Shown: piece after piece, positions 1 through 6,994 of the stretch
How the letters are laid out: each line of letters opens with the position of its first letter
Position numbering within the stretch: the stretch's first letter is position 1
Assembly (NCBI GenBank): GCA_934511365.1
Contig: CAKSWC010000013.1
Coordinates: 1 to 56,960 of the forward strand
Direction: 5' to 3'
Source: an uncultured Eubacteriales bacterium
GTDB taxonomy: Bacteria > Bacillota > Clostridia > Oscillospirales > Acutalibacteraceae
DNA: 56,960 bases
Position numbers and translations under genes: made by a program
Notes under the pieces: model-generated
What the model was told of the DNA's origin: nothing
Databases searched by the model: none
Seen by the model: the letters and a program-made list of their open reading frames with translations, nothing else

Positions 1-265
1 ATATTCCGCCGTCCGTCCTGTGCCAATCATCGATTTCAATCCACGCTCCCCGTGTGGGGAGCGACTTAAAATCGGTTCTGCGGCAGTTGATGTCAGCAAA
101 TTTCAATCCACGCTCCCCGTGTGGGGAGCGACCGTACCTTTGGCTGCACTCAAACTTCCTGCAAATATTTCAATCCACGCTCCCCGTGTGGGGAGCGACG
201 TTCATCAGTTATGCCCATTACAACCGAAGGACATTTCAATCCACGCTCCCCGTGTGGGGAGCGAC
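1..265 (-). CRISPR. Type I-C CRISPR array, leader-proximal end (truncated by window edge)
   Basis: Four identical 33-bp repeats lie at 33-65, 100-132, 167-199 and 233-265. On the plus strand each starts ATTTCAATCCACGC and ends GGGGAGCGAC. Spacers are 66-99 (34), 133-166 (34) and 200-232 (33); bases 1-32 are most of a further spacer, so the array continues left. In the crRNA sense (minus strand) the repeat is GT, an 8-bp stem CGCTCCCC/GGGGAGCG with an ACAC loop, and an 11-nt handle TGGATTGAAAT, which is typical of type I-C repeats cut by Cas5c. The cas genes read toward the array on the same strand, so the leader is on the right and the 200-232 spacer is the newest. I recognise no spacer target within the window. 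Confidence 0.98.
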
Positions 266-461
266 ATCAAAACAGACAAAATACAGTTATCTGTTTTGTA
301 TTAAATTTATAAAAATCGCAAATATCTCTAAGGCAGTTGTAAAGAAAACATTGCAAAACTTCTATTTAAGATATTTAAAACGATTTTTTCAAGTGCGAAG
401 CTCATGGTATTTTTGTGTTCACTTGAGCTTCGCACTGTTTTTTCAGGCAATCAGCGGCTCT
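266..461 (-). promoter_or_regulatory. CRISPR leader between cas2 and the first repeat
   Basis: This AT-rich, gene-free 196-bp stretch separates the cas2 stop codon from the first repeat, where a type I-C leader is expected. A candidate minus-strand promoter is TTGAAA at 387-392, a 17-bp spacer and TTAAAT at 364-369; the -10 is weak, so the promoter call is tentative. Just upstream of it in the array's transcription direction lies the hairpin listed separately at 392-443. Confidence 0.6.
392..443 (+). terminator. Perfect 13-bp hairpin with plus-strand T-run inside the leader
   Basis: The arms AGTGCGAAGCTCA (392-404) and TGAGCTTCGCACT (424-436) are perfectly complementary with a 19-nt loop, followed on the plus strand by six T at 438-443. 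The U-run is on the plus strand, so this would stop transcripts entering from the array side toward cas2. It is not a canonical terminator for the cas operon, because an A-run follows the stem on the minus strand. Confidence 0.6.
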
Positions 462-752
462 TTAAATAATGAGTGCTCCTTCAATGTCATAGCCGCTTTT
501 TGCGCCAAAATGCTCAATTTTTGTTTTATATTTGTTACCTAAGTAATAAAACCGCAGACTGTCTTTTGTGTCATCCATAATTTCACATAATTTGTGCTGA
601 AGCATTTTGCATTGGGTCGGGTCAACAAGGCACTCAAAAACCGAATTCTGAACTCGTTGGCCATAGTTAACACATTGTTTTGCAATCTGCCTCAGCCGCT
701 TTCGTCCGGCGGCGTCTTCTGTGTTGACATCATAAGTTATGAGTACCATCAT
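462..752 (-). CDS. cas2: CRISPR-associated endoribonuclease/adaptation protein Cas2
   Basis: This 96-residue Cas2 is the last gene of the cas operon. Cas2 dimers bridge two Cas1 dimers in the spacer-integration complex. The N-terminus shows the family's beta-strand MVLITYDVNTED with its conserved Asp. The mid region (RQIAKQCVNYGQRVQNSVFE) and the C-terminal block with YYLG match short type I-C Cas2 proteins. Two adjacent ATG codons (752-750 and 749-747) follow a GAGG ribosome binding site; I chose the first. A longer reading up to 800 lacks family similarity and is rejected. The start lies 10 bp after the cas1 stop, which implies co-transcription. Confidence 0.96.
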   Translation of the reverse strand: MMVLITYDVNTEDAAGRKRLRQIAKQCVNYGQRVQNSVFECLVDPTQCKMLQHKLCEIMDDTKDSLRFYYLGNKYKTKIEHFGAKSGYDIEGALII

Positions 753-762
753 TTGTTTTTCC

Positions 763-1794
763 TCATTTCCATAAAAACGGCGGATATGTGTCCAGATCAC
801 CGCGTAAATATCGTGACAAAAGCATGGCCTGTGTATGAGGAACTAAGCCCCATGATATTTTTTCTTTGAGATACGGGTGAGTCAGTTCCTCCTGCTTTCG
901 TTTTTGCCACGCCGCAAGAAAGCTTCTGCGCGCATTATCGTTGAGATAGAATGCACCGTTTTCCTTTTGCTCAAAGTCGGCCGCAGTGATACTGCCAAGG
1001 TTGATCTGCGACAGCACAAAGCGGTCTGCAAAAGGCGCGCGGAATTCTTCGAGCATATCAAGAGCCAATGATTTGCGGCCGGGTCGCAGCGTATGAAGAA
1101 ATCCCACCGCCGGGTCAAGTCCGACACCCTCAAGGGCACCTGCAATTTCGTTTCCGAGCAGTGTGTAGGCAAAGGACAGCAAGGCATTGACCCTGTCCAT
1201 TGGAGGCCGCCGATTTCTGCCTGTAAAGCGGAAGTCATCATTGTTTCGTAAAATCAGTTGAGAAAACACCGAGAAATACCCCTTTGCACAGCTTCCCTCA
1301 ATGCCGCGCAGCTCATCTGTATTGTTTGCAGAGTCAATCCGTTGCAACGCAAGCTTGTGCTGCTGTATTACCGGATCTATCGTTTCACGTTTAATTCTTG
1401 CTGCGTGATCGCGGCAGAAATGCTCAAGCAGCCAGCGACTGTTGTATATTTTACCAATCAGGAACATTTTTGAGATGTTTAAAGATATCTTTTCATCGTT
1501 GACGGTGTTATACTGAGTTGTTCGCAAAAGAACATTTCCTTGAACGGGACCTGTAACACGGGCAAGAAAACGCCCGTGCGCGCTGAAAAAGCAGAGGCCG
1601 ACACCGCGCTCGGCGCAAGCAGACATGAATCTTGGACTTGCTCCGCGATATCCGAAAGACACAATGTTTTCAAGGTTATGAAGAGGAATACGGCCAAGGG
1701 TTGTGTCACCACTGAGAATAACAACATTCTCTCCGTCAAGAGAGAGGTATCCCTCGGGGTTTGTGACATAAAGTGTATTTTGAAGCTTCTTCAT
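763..1794 (-). CDS. cas1: CRISPR integrase Cas1 (type I-C)
   Basis: The metal-dependent integrase that inserts new spacers at the leader end, acting with Cas2 and Cas4. The 343 residues match the usual I-C length. The conserved metal-binding positions are visible: Glu166 in GIEGSCAKGYF, His234 in GFLHTLRPGRKSLALD, and the acidic pair near 249-250 in MLEEFR. The N-terminal beta domain ends around residue 95 and an alpha-helical catalytic domain follows. The start codon overlaps the cas4 stop by 4 bp (ATGA), the usual coupling in this operon. All catalytic residues are present, so adaptation is probably functional. Confidence 0.98.
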   Translation of the reverse strand: MKKLQNTLYVTNPEGYLSLDGENVVILSGDTTLGRIPLHNLENIVSFGYRGASPRFMSACAERGVGLCFFSAHGRFLARVTGPVQGNVLLRTTQYNTVNDEKISLNISKMFLIGKIYNSRWLLEHFCRDHAARIKRETIDPVIQQHKLALQRIDSANNTDELRGIEGSCAKGYFSVFSQLILRNNDDFRFTGRNRRPPMDRVNALLSFAYTLLGNEIAGALEGVGLDPAVGFLHTLRPGRKSLALDMLEEFRAPFADRFVLSQINLGSITAADFEQKENGAFYLNDNARRSFLAAWQKRKQEELTHPYLKEKISWGLVPHTQAMLLSRYLRGDLDTYPPFLWK

Positions 1795-2453
1795 TCGTCC
1801 TCCTCAAGCATATGTTTAACATATTCGGAAGCAGGCGGTTGTTTGAACAGAGTAGGCTGGCAAAGTTCAGCCAGAGAACAGTTTTTGCAGGCTTTTGTTA
1901 TTTTTGCTTTCGGCGTGTATCCGCGGGAAAAGATGCTGTGCATTTCCTCAAGCAGGCGGCAAACCTGCCGCCGCAGGTCTGCCGTCAGTGCAACCTTGAG
2001 TCTGCGGCGGATTTCACCATAGTAAATTGCACCCTCCGGTATGTCGGTTACAAACATTTCTTCAAGACACATGGCTTGAGCGCAGAGCTGAAGCTCCGCC
2101 GCGCCGCGTCCATCCGGTTTTCCGCGTTTGTACTCAACCGGATATATACGCCAAAGCCCATCTCGGCCGTGAATCGGAATTCCGGCAGGATCACGGTGAA
2201 GCTCAACCATGTCGCATTCTCCGGTGACTCGAAGTGACTGCGAGCGGACGGGCATTGCCCGCGACAACAGCACATTCCCCCGCGATTCGGTAAAGTTCGC
2301 GTCATGAACCCTCTCGTGCATATAGTGTCCGTCCAGGGTTAAAACATTTTCACACCAAAGCTGTTCAACGTGAATGAGAGCCCACTGCCTGCGGCAAAAC
2401 GCAAAATGAGCAAGACCGGACAGCATGAGAAAATCGTTTTCGTTATTCTCCAT
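1791..2453 (-). CDS. cas4: CRISPR-associated exonuclease Cas4
   Basis: A 220-residue Cas4, a RecB-like nuclease that trims prespacers and selects PAM-adjacent ends for Cas1-Cas2. The iron-sulfur cysteines are visible: Cys20 in FAFCRRQWALIH and a C-terminal C-X2-C-X5-C (Cys189, 192, 198). The nuclease core includes Asp81 (GECDMVEL) and Glu107/Lys109 in YPVEYKRG. The start overlaps the end of cas7 by 11 bp and the stop overlaps cas1 by 4 bp, so it is translationally coupled on both sides. The length and the order cas7-cas4-cas1-cas2 are standard for type I-C. Confidence 0.97.
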   Translation of the reverse strand: MENNENDFLMLSGLAHFAFCRRQWALIHVEQLWCENVLTLDGHYMHERVHDANFTESRGNVLLSRAMPVRSQSLRVTGECDMVELHRDPAGIPIHGRDGLWRIYPVEYKRGKPDGRGAAELQLCAQAMCLEEMFVTDIPEGAIYYGEIRRRLKVALTADLRRQVCRLLEEMHSIFSRGYTPKAKITKACKNCSLAELCQPTLFKQPPASEYVKHMLEEDE

Positions 2454-3351
2454 CTATAATCGAATAGTGCAGCCCGGGAATGGCGGACTCATCAACGCTG
2501 ACCTGAACGCTTCCGTTTTCGTCTGTTGAAATGTTGACCGAGCGGTGAACCTTTGCAGCCGAAAACTGACCGCTTGCGCAGTTGTGTTCCCACCAGACAA
2601 GCTTAACAACTTCCATGCTGCCGTCCGGGCGAGCCGAGGTTGCGTCATTGCGGAAAATTGTCCGCAGCGCCTCTTTCAAAGCAAACGCGTCCTCATCACT
2701 GAATCCGGTTTTTCCTGCCGCCTGAACATTTATTGAACCGTAGGTTGCATAAACGCCGAAGTCAACGCGGTGCTTCATGCCCATTGTGTCGGCTCCCTTT
2801 TTGTCCGGGTCTTTTTTGTCTGTTTGAAGATTGACTGATTTTGTAATCTGGGTGTCGGTGACGGTAATTGTGTCAAGGCTGAAAGCGCTCTGAATGCTGA
2901 CGGGACCGCGGATTCCAACTGATACGGCGTCGTTGCTATCTCCATCCTTGAAGGCAAAAACCTGACCGAAAGCACGAACGTCAAGCCACTGCTCGCAAGC
3001 AATTCTTGCATAGTCGTCTTTTGTTACAATGGGCTTTCCGCTTGCAGCTTTGCTGCCTTTCTTTTGGGCGGAGATTGCACTTTGGCATTCCTTGAGGGCG
3101 GCGCAGCCATCGGCACGGTCTTTAAGAGAGCGGTATTCATCCGAACGGCGGTCATCGGACTGAACAAAAACCGAATATCCGTCATCAATCCAACGATTGC
3201 GGATTTTACGCTTGAGGCAGACATCGGACACTTCACCGAGTCCTGCATAAGTTGTGCGCGGACGGTTTCCGTCAAGGGGATCTCCGTTGGGGTTTGCGTT
3301 TCTGACGGTAAAAATCAGAGAAAAATCAATTTTATTCTTTAATGTGCTCAT
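2443..3351 (-). CDS. cas7: Type I-C Cascade backbone protein Cas7 (Csd2)
   Basis: A 302-residue Cas7/Csd2 protein, the subunit that polymerises along the crRNA spacer to form the Cascade backbone. The N-terminus has the family's RRM-like opening (IDFSLIFTVRNANPNGDPLDGNRPRTT), followed by the DVCLKRKIRNRW helix. The middle holds VSVGIRGPVSIQSAFS and the MGMKHRVDFGVYATYGSINVQ block typical of Csd2. It starts 4 bp inside the end of cas8c and its 3' end overlaps cas4, consistent with one polycistronic message. No truncation is seen. Confidence 0.97.
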   Translation of the reverse strand: MSTLKNKIDFSLIFTVRNANPNGDPLDGNRPRTTYAGLGEVSDVCLKRKIRNRWIDDGYSVFVQSDDRRSDEYRSLKDRADGCAALKECQSAISAQKKGSKAASGKPIVTKDDYARIACEQWLDVRAFGQVFAFKDGDSNDAVSVGIRGPVSIQSAFSLDTITVTDTQITKSVNLQTDKKDPDKKGADTMGMKHRVDFGVYATYGSINVQAAGKTGFSDEDAFALKEALRTIFRNDATSARPDGSMEVVKLVWWEHNCASGQFSAAKVHRSVNISTDENGSVQVSVDESAIPGLHYSIIDGE

Positions 3352-5984
3352 TTTTCATTTTCCTTTCTGTCAAAAATACTATAAGTGTAAAACGAATGAA
3401 GATAACCGGAACCGAGCGGTGCGTCAGTGTTCCAACGGTTTTCTTCAATGATTTTCAAAAGTTTCTCCTTTTCGGCAATAATACGCTGAGGGAAGAAGAG
3501 CTTTTTTTGATAAGGCAGCATTCTTTCAAGCAAATAAGCCGTCACCGTGGCGGGGCATTTTTCGGCCTTGGGCAAAAAGCGCAGGGCATTGCTGAGTCGA
3601 TATTCTTCCGGAGCCTTTTCAAGGTCAAGAACAAGCCGTTCGGTTTTGTTTTCGAGTGCAAGCAGCGCGCCGAATGCTTCATCGCGGTCGGCCGGAAATG
3701 CGTTTTCCGTTTTGAGCGGCCTCCAAGTTTCATAATCAAGCCCGTCCGCTGCTTTGAGTGCCAGGCGCATTGAAAGATATCCGTTCAAAAAATTGCTGCC
3801 GAGCGGAGTGTCAGCCACACGCTCACTTGAATTGAACCTCTGTTCGGTTGCGGAAATGAGACCTTGCATATATTGCGAGGAAGAAGCACTGCTTTTTTCA
3901 AAATACGGAATCAGCCTGCTGTGAATCTGCTCCCATGTCCGGGAGGGTCTTGAAACAAAGGTTCCGGTGAAAAGGAGGGCGTTTGTTCTTCCGTCTCTGG
4001 AACTGATTCTTCGGTCATTCTCCTTTGTTGATTCCGCGTTCCATTCGCATACATCCGCAACAGCAAGCAGACAGCCGAACAGCGAATCGCGGTCTTTCGG
4101 CGGAGAATACGGCGCCGCTTTGCTTTCTTTCTGCCTTTCCTCGGGCTTGAGATAAAGCTCACGAAGCTGCGCGGAAAAGCCGGTTAAAAATTCATAGGAG
4201 AGCGGGTGGTTATCCATGCGATCTTCCGGAGTGAATTTTTGTTCAATCATTCCCAAAAGAGAGAGGTATCTGTCGGCAAGGAATCCGGAGTAACTGCTGT
4301 TTTGGCCAAGGCGTTTAAGATACGGAATAAGTTTGCGATAAAGATTCAGCCATGAGGTTGCGGGAGACTGAACAAAGCGGGCCATCATTCTGACTGCCAC
4401 GGTCGGTTTGTCATAATCGCCGTTTGAGTCAAGTTCAATCTTGTGGGCAACGGCAAACAGTCTGCCGAAAAGATAGTCTCTTGTTGTGCAGTCAGTGTCA
4501 AGAACCGGACTTTGGGCGGTTTTGTTCTCCTGAATTTGCTTCTTTCTGATAAGCGAGCAGGTTGTTGAAACACATTGCGCCCACGCAAAGTTGTTCCATC
4601 TTCCGCTGATATCCGTGAAAGCGAGCGGTTGAACTGCGCGGTTGAACGCCTGCTTTGAAAAATCCTGCGGAAGAGGAGAGGCATTAACAATGCAGCTCAA
4701 AAGCCTCATCTGCATTTCACGCATCAGCTTTGTTGCGCTTTTTTTGCATTGAGCATCAGTCATGGCTGTTCGCACTTTGTCGCAGCCTATGACGGCTTCG
4801 CAGATTTCTCTCCATGTTGGAGAGCGCAGCACTTTCTCTTTTCCGGGCATTTCCCAAAGGCAATCCTCGGCCCATTTTTCAAGCCTGCTGACATAAAGAT
4901 TCCCCGGAATTTCTTGGTAATATGTGATTGACATTCGGCCATCGGTCGCTGCCTGAAGTCCCATGATAACAATGTTGTTCATTCTGTGCCTTGTTTCTGC
5001 GTCAAGGCTGTCGGTGCTTGAAAGTTTCCGCAATCTTTCCATATATCCTGCGGTTGCGTTCCTCAGCTCGCGGGCGTAAAACTCAAAGGTATCCGGTCTG
5101 GTTTTCTTGTCTCCGAATATGCTCTCTTCAAGAACGGGAACGGCGGTATTCCAGGCAACAATGCTCATTCCGTAGCGTTCAAAACCCTGGTTTGAAATCA
5201 GCCAGCGCAGAGCGTTGTGCGCTTTTGTTGAGGCAATGTTGCTCAGAACTGCTGCACTGCGATCCTGAACAAAACGTCCTTTATACCGAAACGGAAAACC
5301 GGCGTCCTCTGCGGAAATCAGCTTTGCGTTTCCGGAAAGCTTTGGGTGCTTTTGAAGCGGAGGAAGAATGCTTCCCGTTGCATAACAGAGCTCTGCTTTC
5401 TCGTTTGACAATGTTGGAGAATAGCGGCTCCAGCTTTCGCGGACATCAGAGCGCATCCAAAGCCTGTTTTCGCTGTCCGGATACCGGACGCTGAAGCAGG
5501 CAAAGCTTGAGGCATCGCTGCCCAAGGCGTCTTTCAGCTCAATGTTTTTGTGATATTGCAGCTTGAGATTTGGTACGCTCATCAAATCAGACAGAAGCGT
5601 CTTTTTTTCAAGGTATTTGTAAAGGACACGCAGACACTCCGGAGAGTCCGGGCTTTCGCACCATTGGCCAAGCTGCTTAAGATATGAAGAAAACCTTGGG
5701 TTTTCCTCTCCGCTTGCTGTTTCGGCAACAAGAAAATTTAATTTATCCGCAAGCGGAAAAGGTACTCCTATCGACCCGGAACGGGATTCTGCCTGCGGCG
5801 TTGTCGGGATGGTGCAAAGCTGCTCATCTTTTCCAATTTCCTGCGCAGTGACAAATTCACCGTCCGCAGAAATGATGATGTTATATTTGACCTTTTTCTG
5901 TGTGAAGCCTATGGGAAGAAGATTGCAGTCCTCTGTGCCGGTCATAAAATCATAGACTTCGCATAATTTTTGAATCCAGCTCAC
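3348..5984 (-). CDS. cas8c: Type I-C Cascade large subunit Cas8c (Csd1) with triplicated Cas11-like C-terminus
   Basis: The large subunit that recognises the PAM and starts R-loop formation. At 878 residues it is well above the roughly 550-650 usual for Csd1. Residues 1 to about 495 form the Cas8c body. The rest is three related helical units: about 501-606 (RDYLFGRLFAVA...), 631-737 (RDSLFGCLLAVA...) and 766-868 (RDEAFGALLALE...). Each carries, in the same order, an RDxxFGxLLA opening, an RxIPY-type helix and a PLGSxFLxGY-type end. Family members normally have one such unit, the part also made separately as the small subunit Cas11c from an internal start. Here Met739 (codon 3770-3768), ahead of the third unit, is the only well-placed internal ATG, but its ribosome site is poor. 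The start overlaps cas5 by ATGA. Confidence 0.95.
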   Translation of the reverse strand: MSWIQKLCEVYDFMTGTEDCNLLPIGFTQKKVKYNIIISADGEFVTAQEIGKDEQLCTIPTTPQAESRSGSIGVPFPLADKLNFLVAETASGEENPRFSSYLKQLGQWCESPDSPECLRVLYKYLEKKTLLSDLMSVPNLKLQYHKNIELKDALGSDASSFACFSVRYPDSENRLWMRSDVRESWSRYSPTLSNEKAELCYATGSILPPLQKHPKLSGNAKLISAEDAGFPFRYKGRFVQDRSAAVLSNIASTKAHNALRWLISNQGFERYGMSIVAWNTAVPVLEESIFGDKKTRPDTFEFYARELRNATAGYMERLRKLSSTDSLDAETRHRMNNIVIMGLQAATDGRMSITYYQEIPGNLYVSRLEKWAEDCLWEMPGKEKVLRSPTWREICEAVIGCDKVRTAMTDAQCKKSATKLMREMQMRLLSCIVNASPLPQDFSKQAFNRAVQPLAFTDISGRWNNFAWAQCVSTTCSLIRKKQIQENKTAQSPVLDTDCTTRDYLFGRLFAVAHKIELDSNGDYDKPTVAVRMMARFVQSPATSWLNLYRKLIPYLKRLGQNSSYSGFLADRYLSLLGMIEQKFTPEDRMDNHPLSYEFLTGFSAQLRELYLKPEERQKESKAAPYSPPKDRDSLFGCLLAVADVCEWNAESTKENDRRISSRDGRTNALLFTGTFVSRPSRTWEQIHSRLIPYFEKSSASSSQYMQGLISATEQRFNSSERVADTPLGSNFLNGYLSMRLALKAADGLDYETWRPLKTENAFPADRDEAFGALLALENKTERLVLDLEKAPEEYRLSNALRFLPKAEKCPATVTAYLLERMLPYQKKLFFPQRIIAEKEKLLKIIEENRWNTDAPLGSGYLHSFYTYSIFDRKENEK
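3351..4484 (-). repeat. Three tandem Cas11-like domain copies within cas8c
   Basis: Copy A is about 4167-4484, copy B about 3774-4094 and copy C about 3381-3689 (minus strand, reading A to C). Shared landmarks in order are RD-x2-FG-x-L-x-A, a helix ending in IPY or LPY (RKLIPY, SRLIPY, ERMLPY), an IEQKF/TEQRF/IEENR helix, and a closing block (HPLSYEFLTGF, TPLGSNFLNGY, APLGSGYLHSF). The copies are diverged, so the triplication is old rather than a recent duplication or an assembly artefact. Linkers of about 25-30 residues separate them. Confidence 0.88.
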
Positions 5985-6718
5985 AGTGTTGAATCATCTC
6001 CTTCTTCAAGGCTGGTAAAGTTGCCAAAATTTTTGCCGAATTTTTTTGCTTCCATTGCGCGTACTCTTCGGTACATTTTCGGGTCACACTCGGCCGGAGG
6101 TGGAAAAACAATTTCCCCATCGGTCATTTTTGCGTCCCAAAGGCGTACACCGAGTTCGTTGACCCCTGTTTCGTCCGGATAGGCAAAGCTGTGGAACATA
6201 ACTCCGAAATTAATTGTTTCGCCGTTCTGATAATAGCTTTTTTCCTCTCCGTAGACGCAAGGCTCAACATAGGCCTGACATTCTCTTGTTCCGAGGAATA
6301 TGTCACGCCGTCCGCCTTTTTCAACGCAGCGCTTTGCAATGTTGTGGTGCTTATTTTCGTTTTTGCCGTCCTCAATGAGATCCGGCTGAGTGCGGTAAGG
6401 ATTGGGAACAAAATGCGCTCTGACTTCATAGACCGGATCAACAAGATAGGTATAAACGGAAAGCGTGTTGGGCTGGCCTGTGTAGCTTATCGGGCGGATG
6501 CTTTTGTTTTCTGTTTTGATTGGGTTGAGAATGCGGACGGAGTCAATTATCCAAATTATGCTCGGCTTAAAATAGATTGATTCAGTTATACCTTTCAGCG
6601 CCTGATATGTGGGCACCGGATAGCTGAGTTTTTCTCCGCCCATTCTGCAAAGGGGGTCGCTGAACAGTGCATACCTTCCATATACGCGAAATTCGATTGA
6701 GTTTCTGAATGATGACAT
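5981..6718 (-). CDS. cas5c: Type I-C crRNA-processing subunit Cas5c (Cas5d)
   Basis: In type I-C there is no Cas6; Cas5c cuts the repeat at the base of its stem and stays bound to the crRNA 5' handle. The sequence opens with the RAMP strand NSIEFRVYGRYALFSDP and continues with SYPVPTYQALKGITESIYFKPSIIW, typical of Cas5d. The C-terminal part contains FGVMFHSFAYPDE. I chose the ATG at 6718 because AAGGTG sits 6 nt upstream; a GTG nine bases earlier overlaps that site. The protein is 245 residues, normal for the family. A 276-bp gap containing a promoter and an antisense RNA gene separates it from cas3, and it overlaps cas8c by 4 bp. Confidence 0.96.
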   Translation of the reverse strand: MSSFRNSIEFRVYGRYALFSDPLCRMGGEKLSYPVPTYQALKGITESIYFKPSIIWIIDSVRILNPIKTENKSIRPISYTGQPNTLSVYTYLVDPVYEVRAHFVPNPYRTQPDLIEDGKNENKHHNIAKRCVEKGGRRDIFLGTRECQAYVEPCVYGEEKSYYQNGETINFGVMFHSFAYPDETGVNELGVRLWDAKMTDGEIVFPPPAECDPKMYRRVRAMEAKKFGKNFGNFTSLEEGDDSTL

Positions 6719-6768
6719 TGAATTCACCTTCTTTCTTTAATTTTCTTTGGCTTATTTCGGGTATCAAC

Positions 6769-6798
6769 TTGAATAAAATATCACATCTGTGCTACAAT
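6769..6798 (+). promoter_or_regulatory. Sigma-A promoter for the solitary-repeat RNA
   Basis: TTGAAT at 6769-6774, an 18-bp spacer and TACAAT at 6793-6798. The predicted start lies about 7 nt downstream, at or next to the first base of the degenerate CRISPR repeat (6805). Confidence 0.72.
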
Positions 6799-6804
6799 AC
6801 AGAA

Positions 6805-6915
6805 GTCGTATTCCGCCGTGCGGAATATGTGGATTGAAAATTGAAGCGTAATATTTTATTGCGGAAAAGCATTTGGAGGCTCTTTTAAAAGGGTCTCCTT
6901 TTGCTTTTCGTTTTT
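6805..6915 (+). ncRNA. CreR/CreA-like guide RNA: one degenerate CRISPR repeat, one spacer, terminator
   Basis: The RNA has three parts. A 36-nt degenerate repeat (6805-6840) keeps the architecture of the array repeat: GT, a 10-bp stem (6807-6816 with 6820-6829, one G-U pair), a 3-nt loop, and the handle TGGATTGAAAA, which differs from the array handle only at the last base. A 34-nt spacer-like segment (6841-6874) has the length of array spacers. An intrinsic terminator follows at 6875-6915. The stem differs in sequence from the array stem but is fully paired, so structure is conserved. The seed TTGAAGCGTAATATTT matches plus-strand 6958-6973 except at positions 6 and 12, next to CTC. Known CreR and CreA RNAs guide Cascade to repress cas or toxin promoters; that role here is inferred. 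Confidence 0.85.
6875..6915 (+). terminator. Intrinsic terminator of the guide-like RNA
   Basis: GGAGGCTCTTTT (6875-6886) pairs with AAAAGGGTCTCC (6887-6898), including two G-U pairs. A T-rich tail TTTTGCTTTTCGTTTTT follows at 6899-6915 and ends next to the -10 of the opposing cas5 promoter. Confidence 0.85.
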
Positions 6916-6944
6916 ATATTAGCACGGCCTTAATCAAAAGTCAA
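6916..6944 (-). promoter_or_regulatory. Promoter of the cas5-cas8c-cas7-cas4-cas1-cas2 operon
   Basis: On the minus strand: TTGACT (6939-6944), a 17-bp spacer and TAATAT (6916-6921), a near-consensus sigma-A promoter. The predicted start near 6909 gives a cas5 leader of about 190 nt that is antisense to the entire guide-like RNA. This promoter lets the effector and adaptation genes be expressed separately from cas3. Confidence 0.85.
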
Positions 6945-6954
6945 GACTTTTTTG

Positions 6955-6991
6955 CTCTTGAAACGTAAAATTTAGCGCTCTTGGAGTGTAA
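6955..6991 (+). promoter_or_regulatory. Predicted Cascade target of the guide-like RNA upstream of the cas5 promoter
   Basis: The plus strand reads CTC (6955-6957, PAM position) then TTGAAACGTAAAATTT (6958-6973). It matches the first 16 nt of the RNA's spacer at 14 positions; the mismatches are spacer positions 6 and 12, which are flipped out and not read in type I Cascade. Pairing stops after position 16, as expected for binding without Cas3 cleavage. The site begins 10 bp upstream of the cas5 operon -35 box. Confidence 0.8.
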
Positions 6992-6994
6992 CAT

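Noticed and set aside
1..32. An 11-base match between the leftmost visible spacer (TATTCCGCCGT) and the degenerate repeat of the guide-like RNA at 6809-6819.
   Set aside because: In the crRNA sense the match is at the PAM-distal end of the spacer, with no seed pairing and no PAM; chance or GC-rich similarity is enough.
6771..6860. Complementarity between AATAAAATAT near 6772 and ATATTTTATT near 6851, suggesting that the guide-like RNA targets its own promoter.
   Set aside because: It is an AT-rich 10-mer outside the seed with poor seed pairing (3 of 8); the 6958-6973 match is far better and has a PAM.
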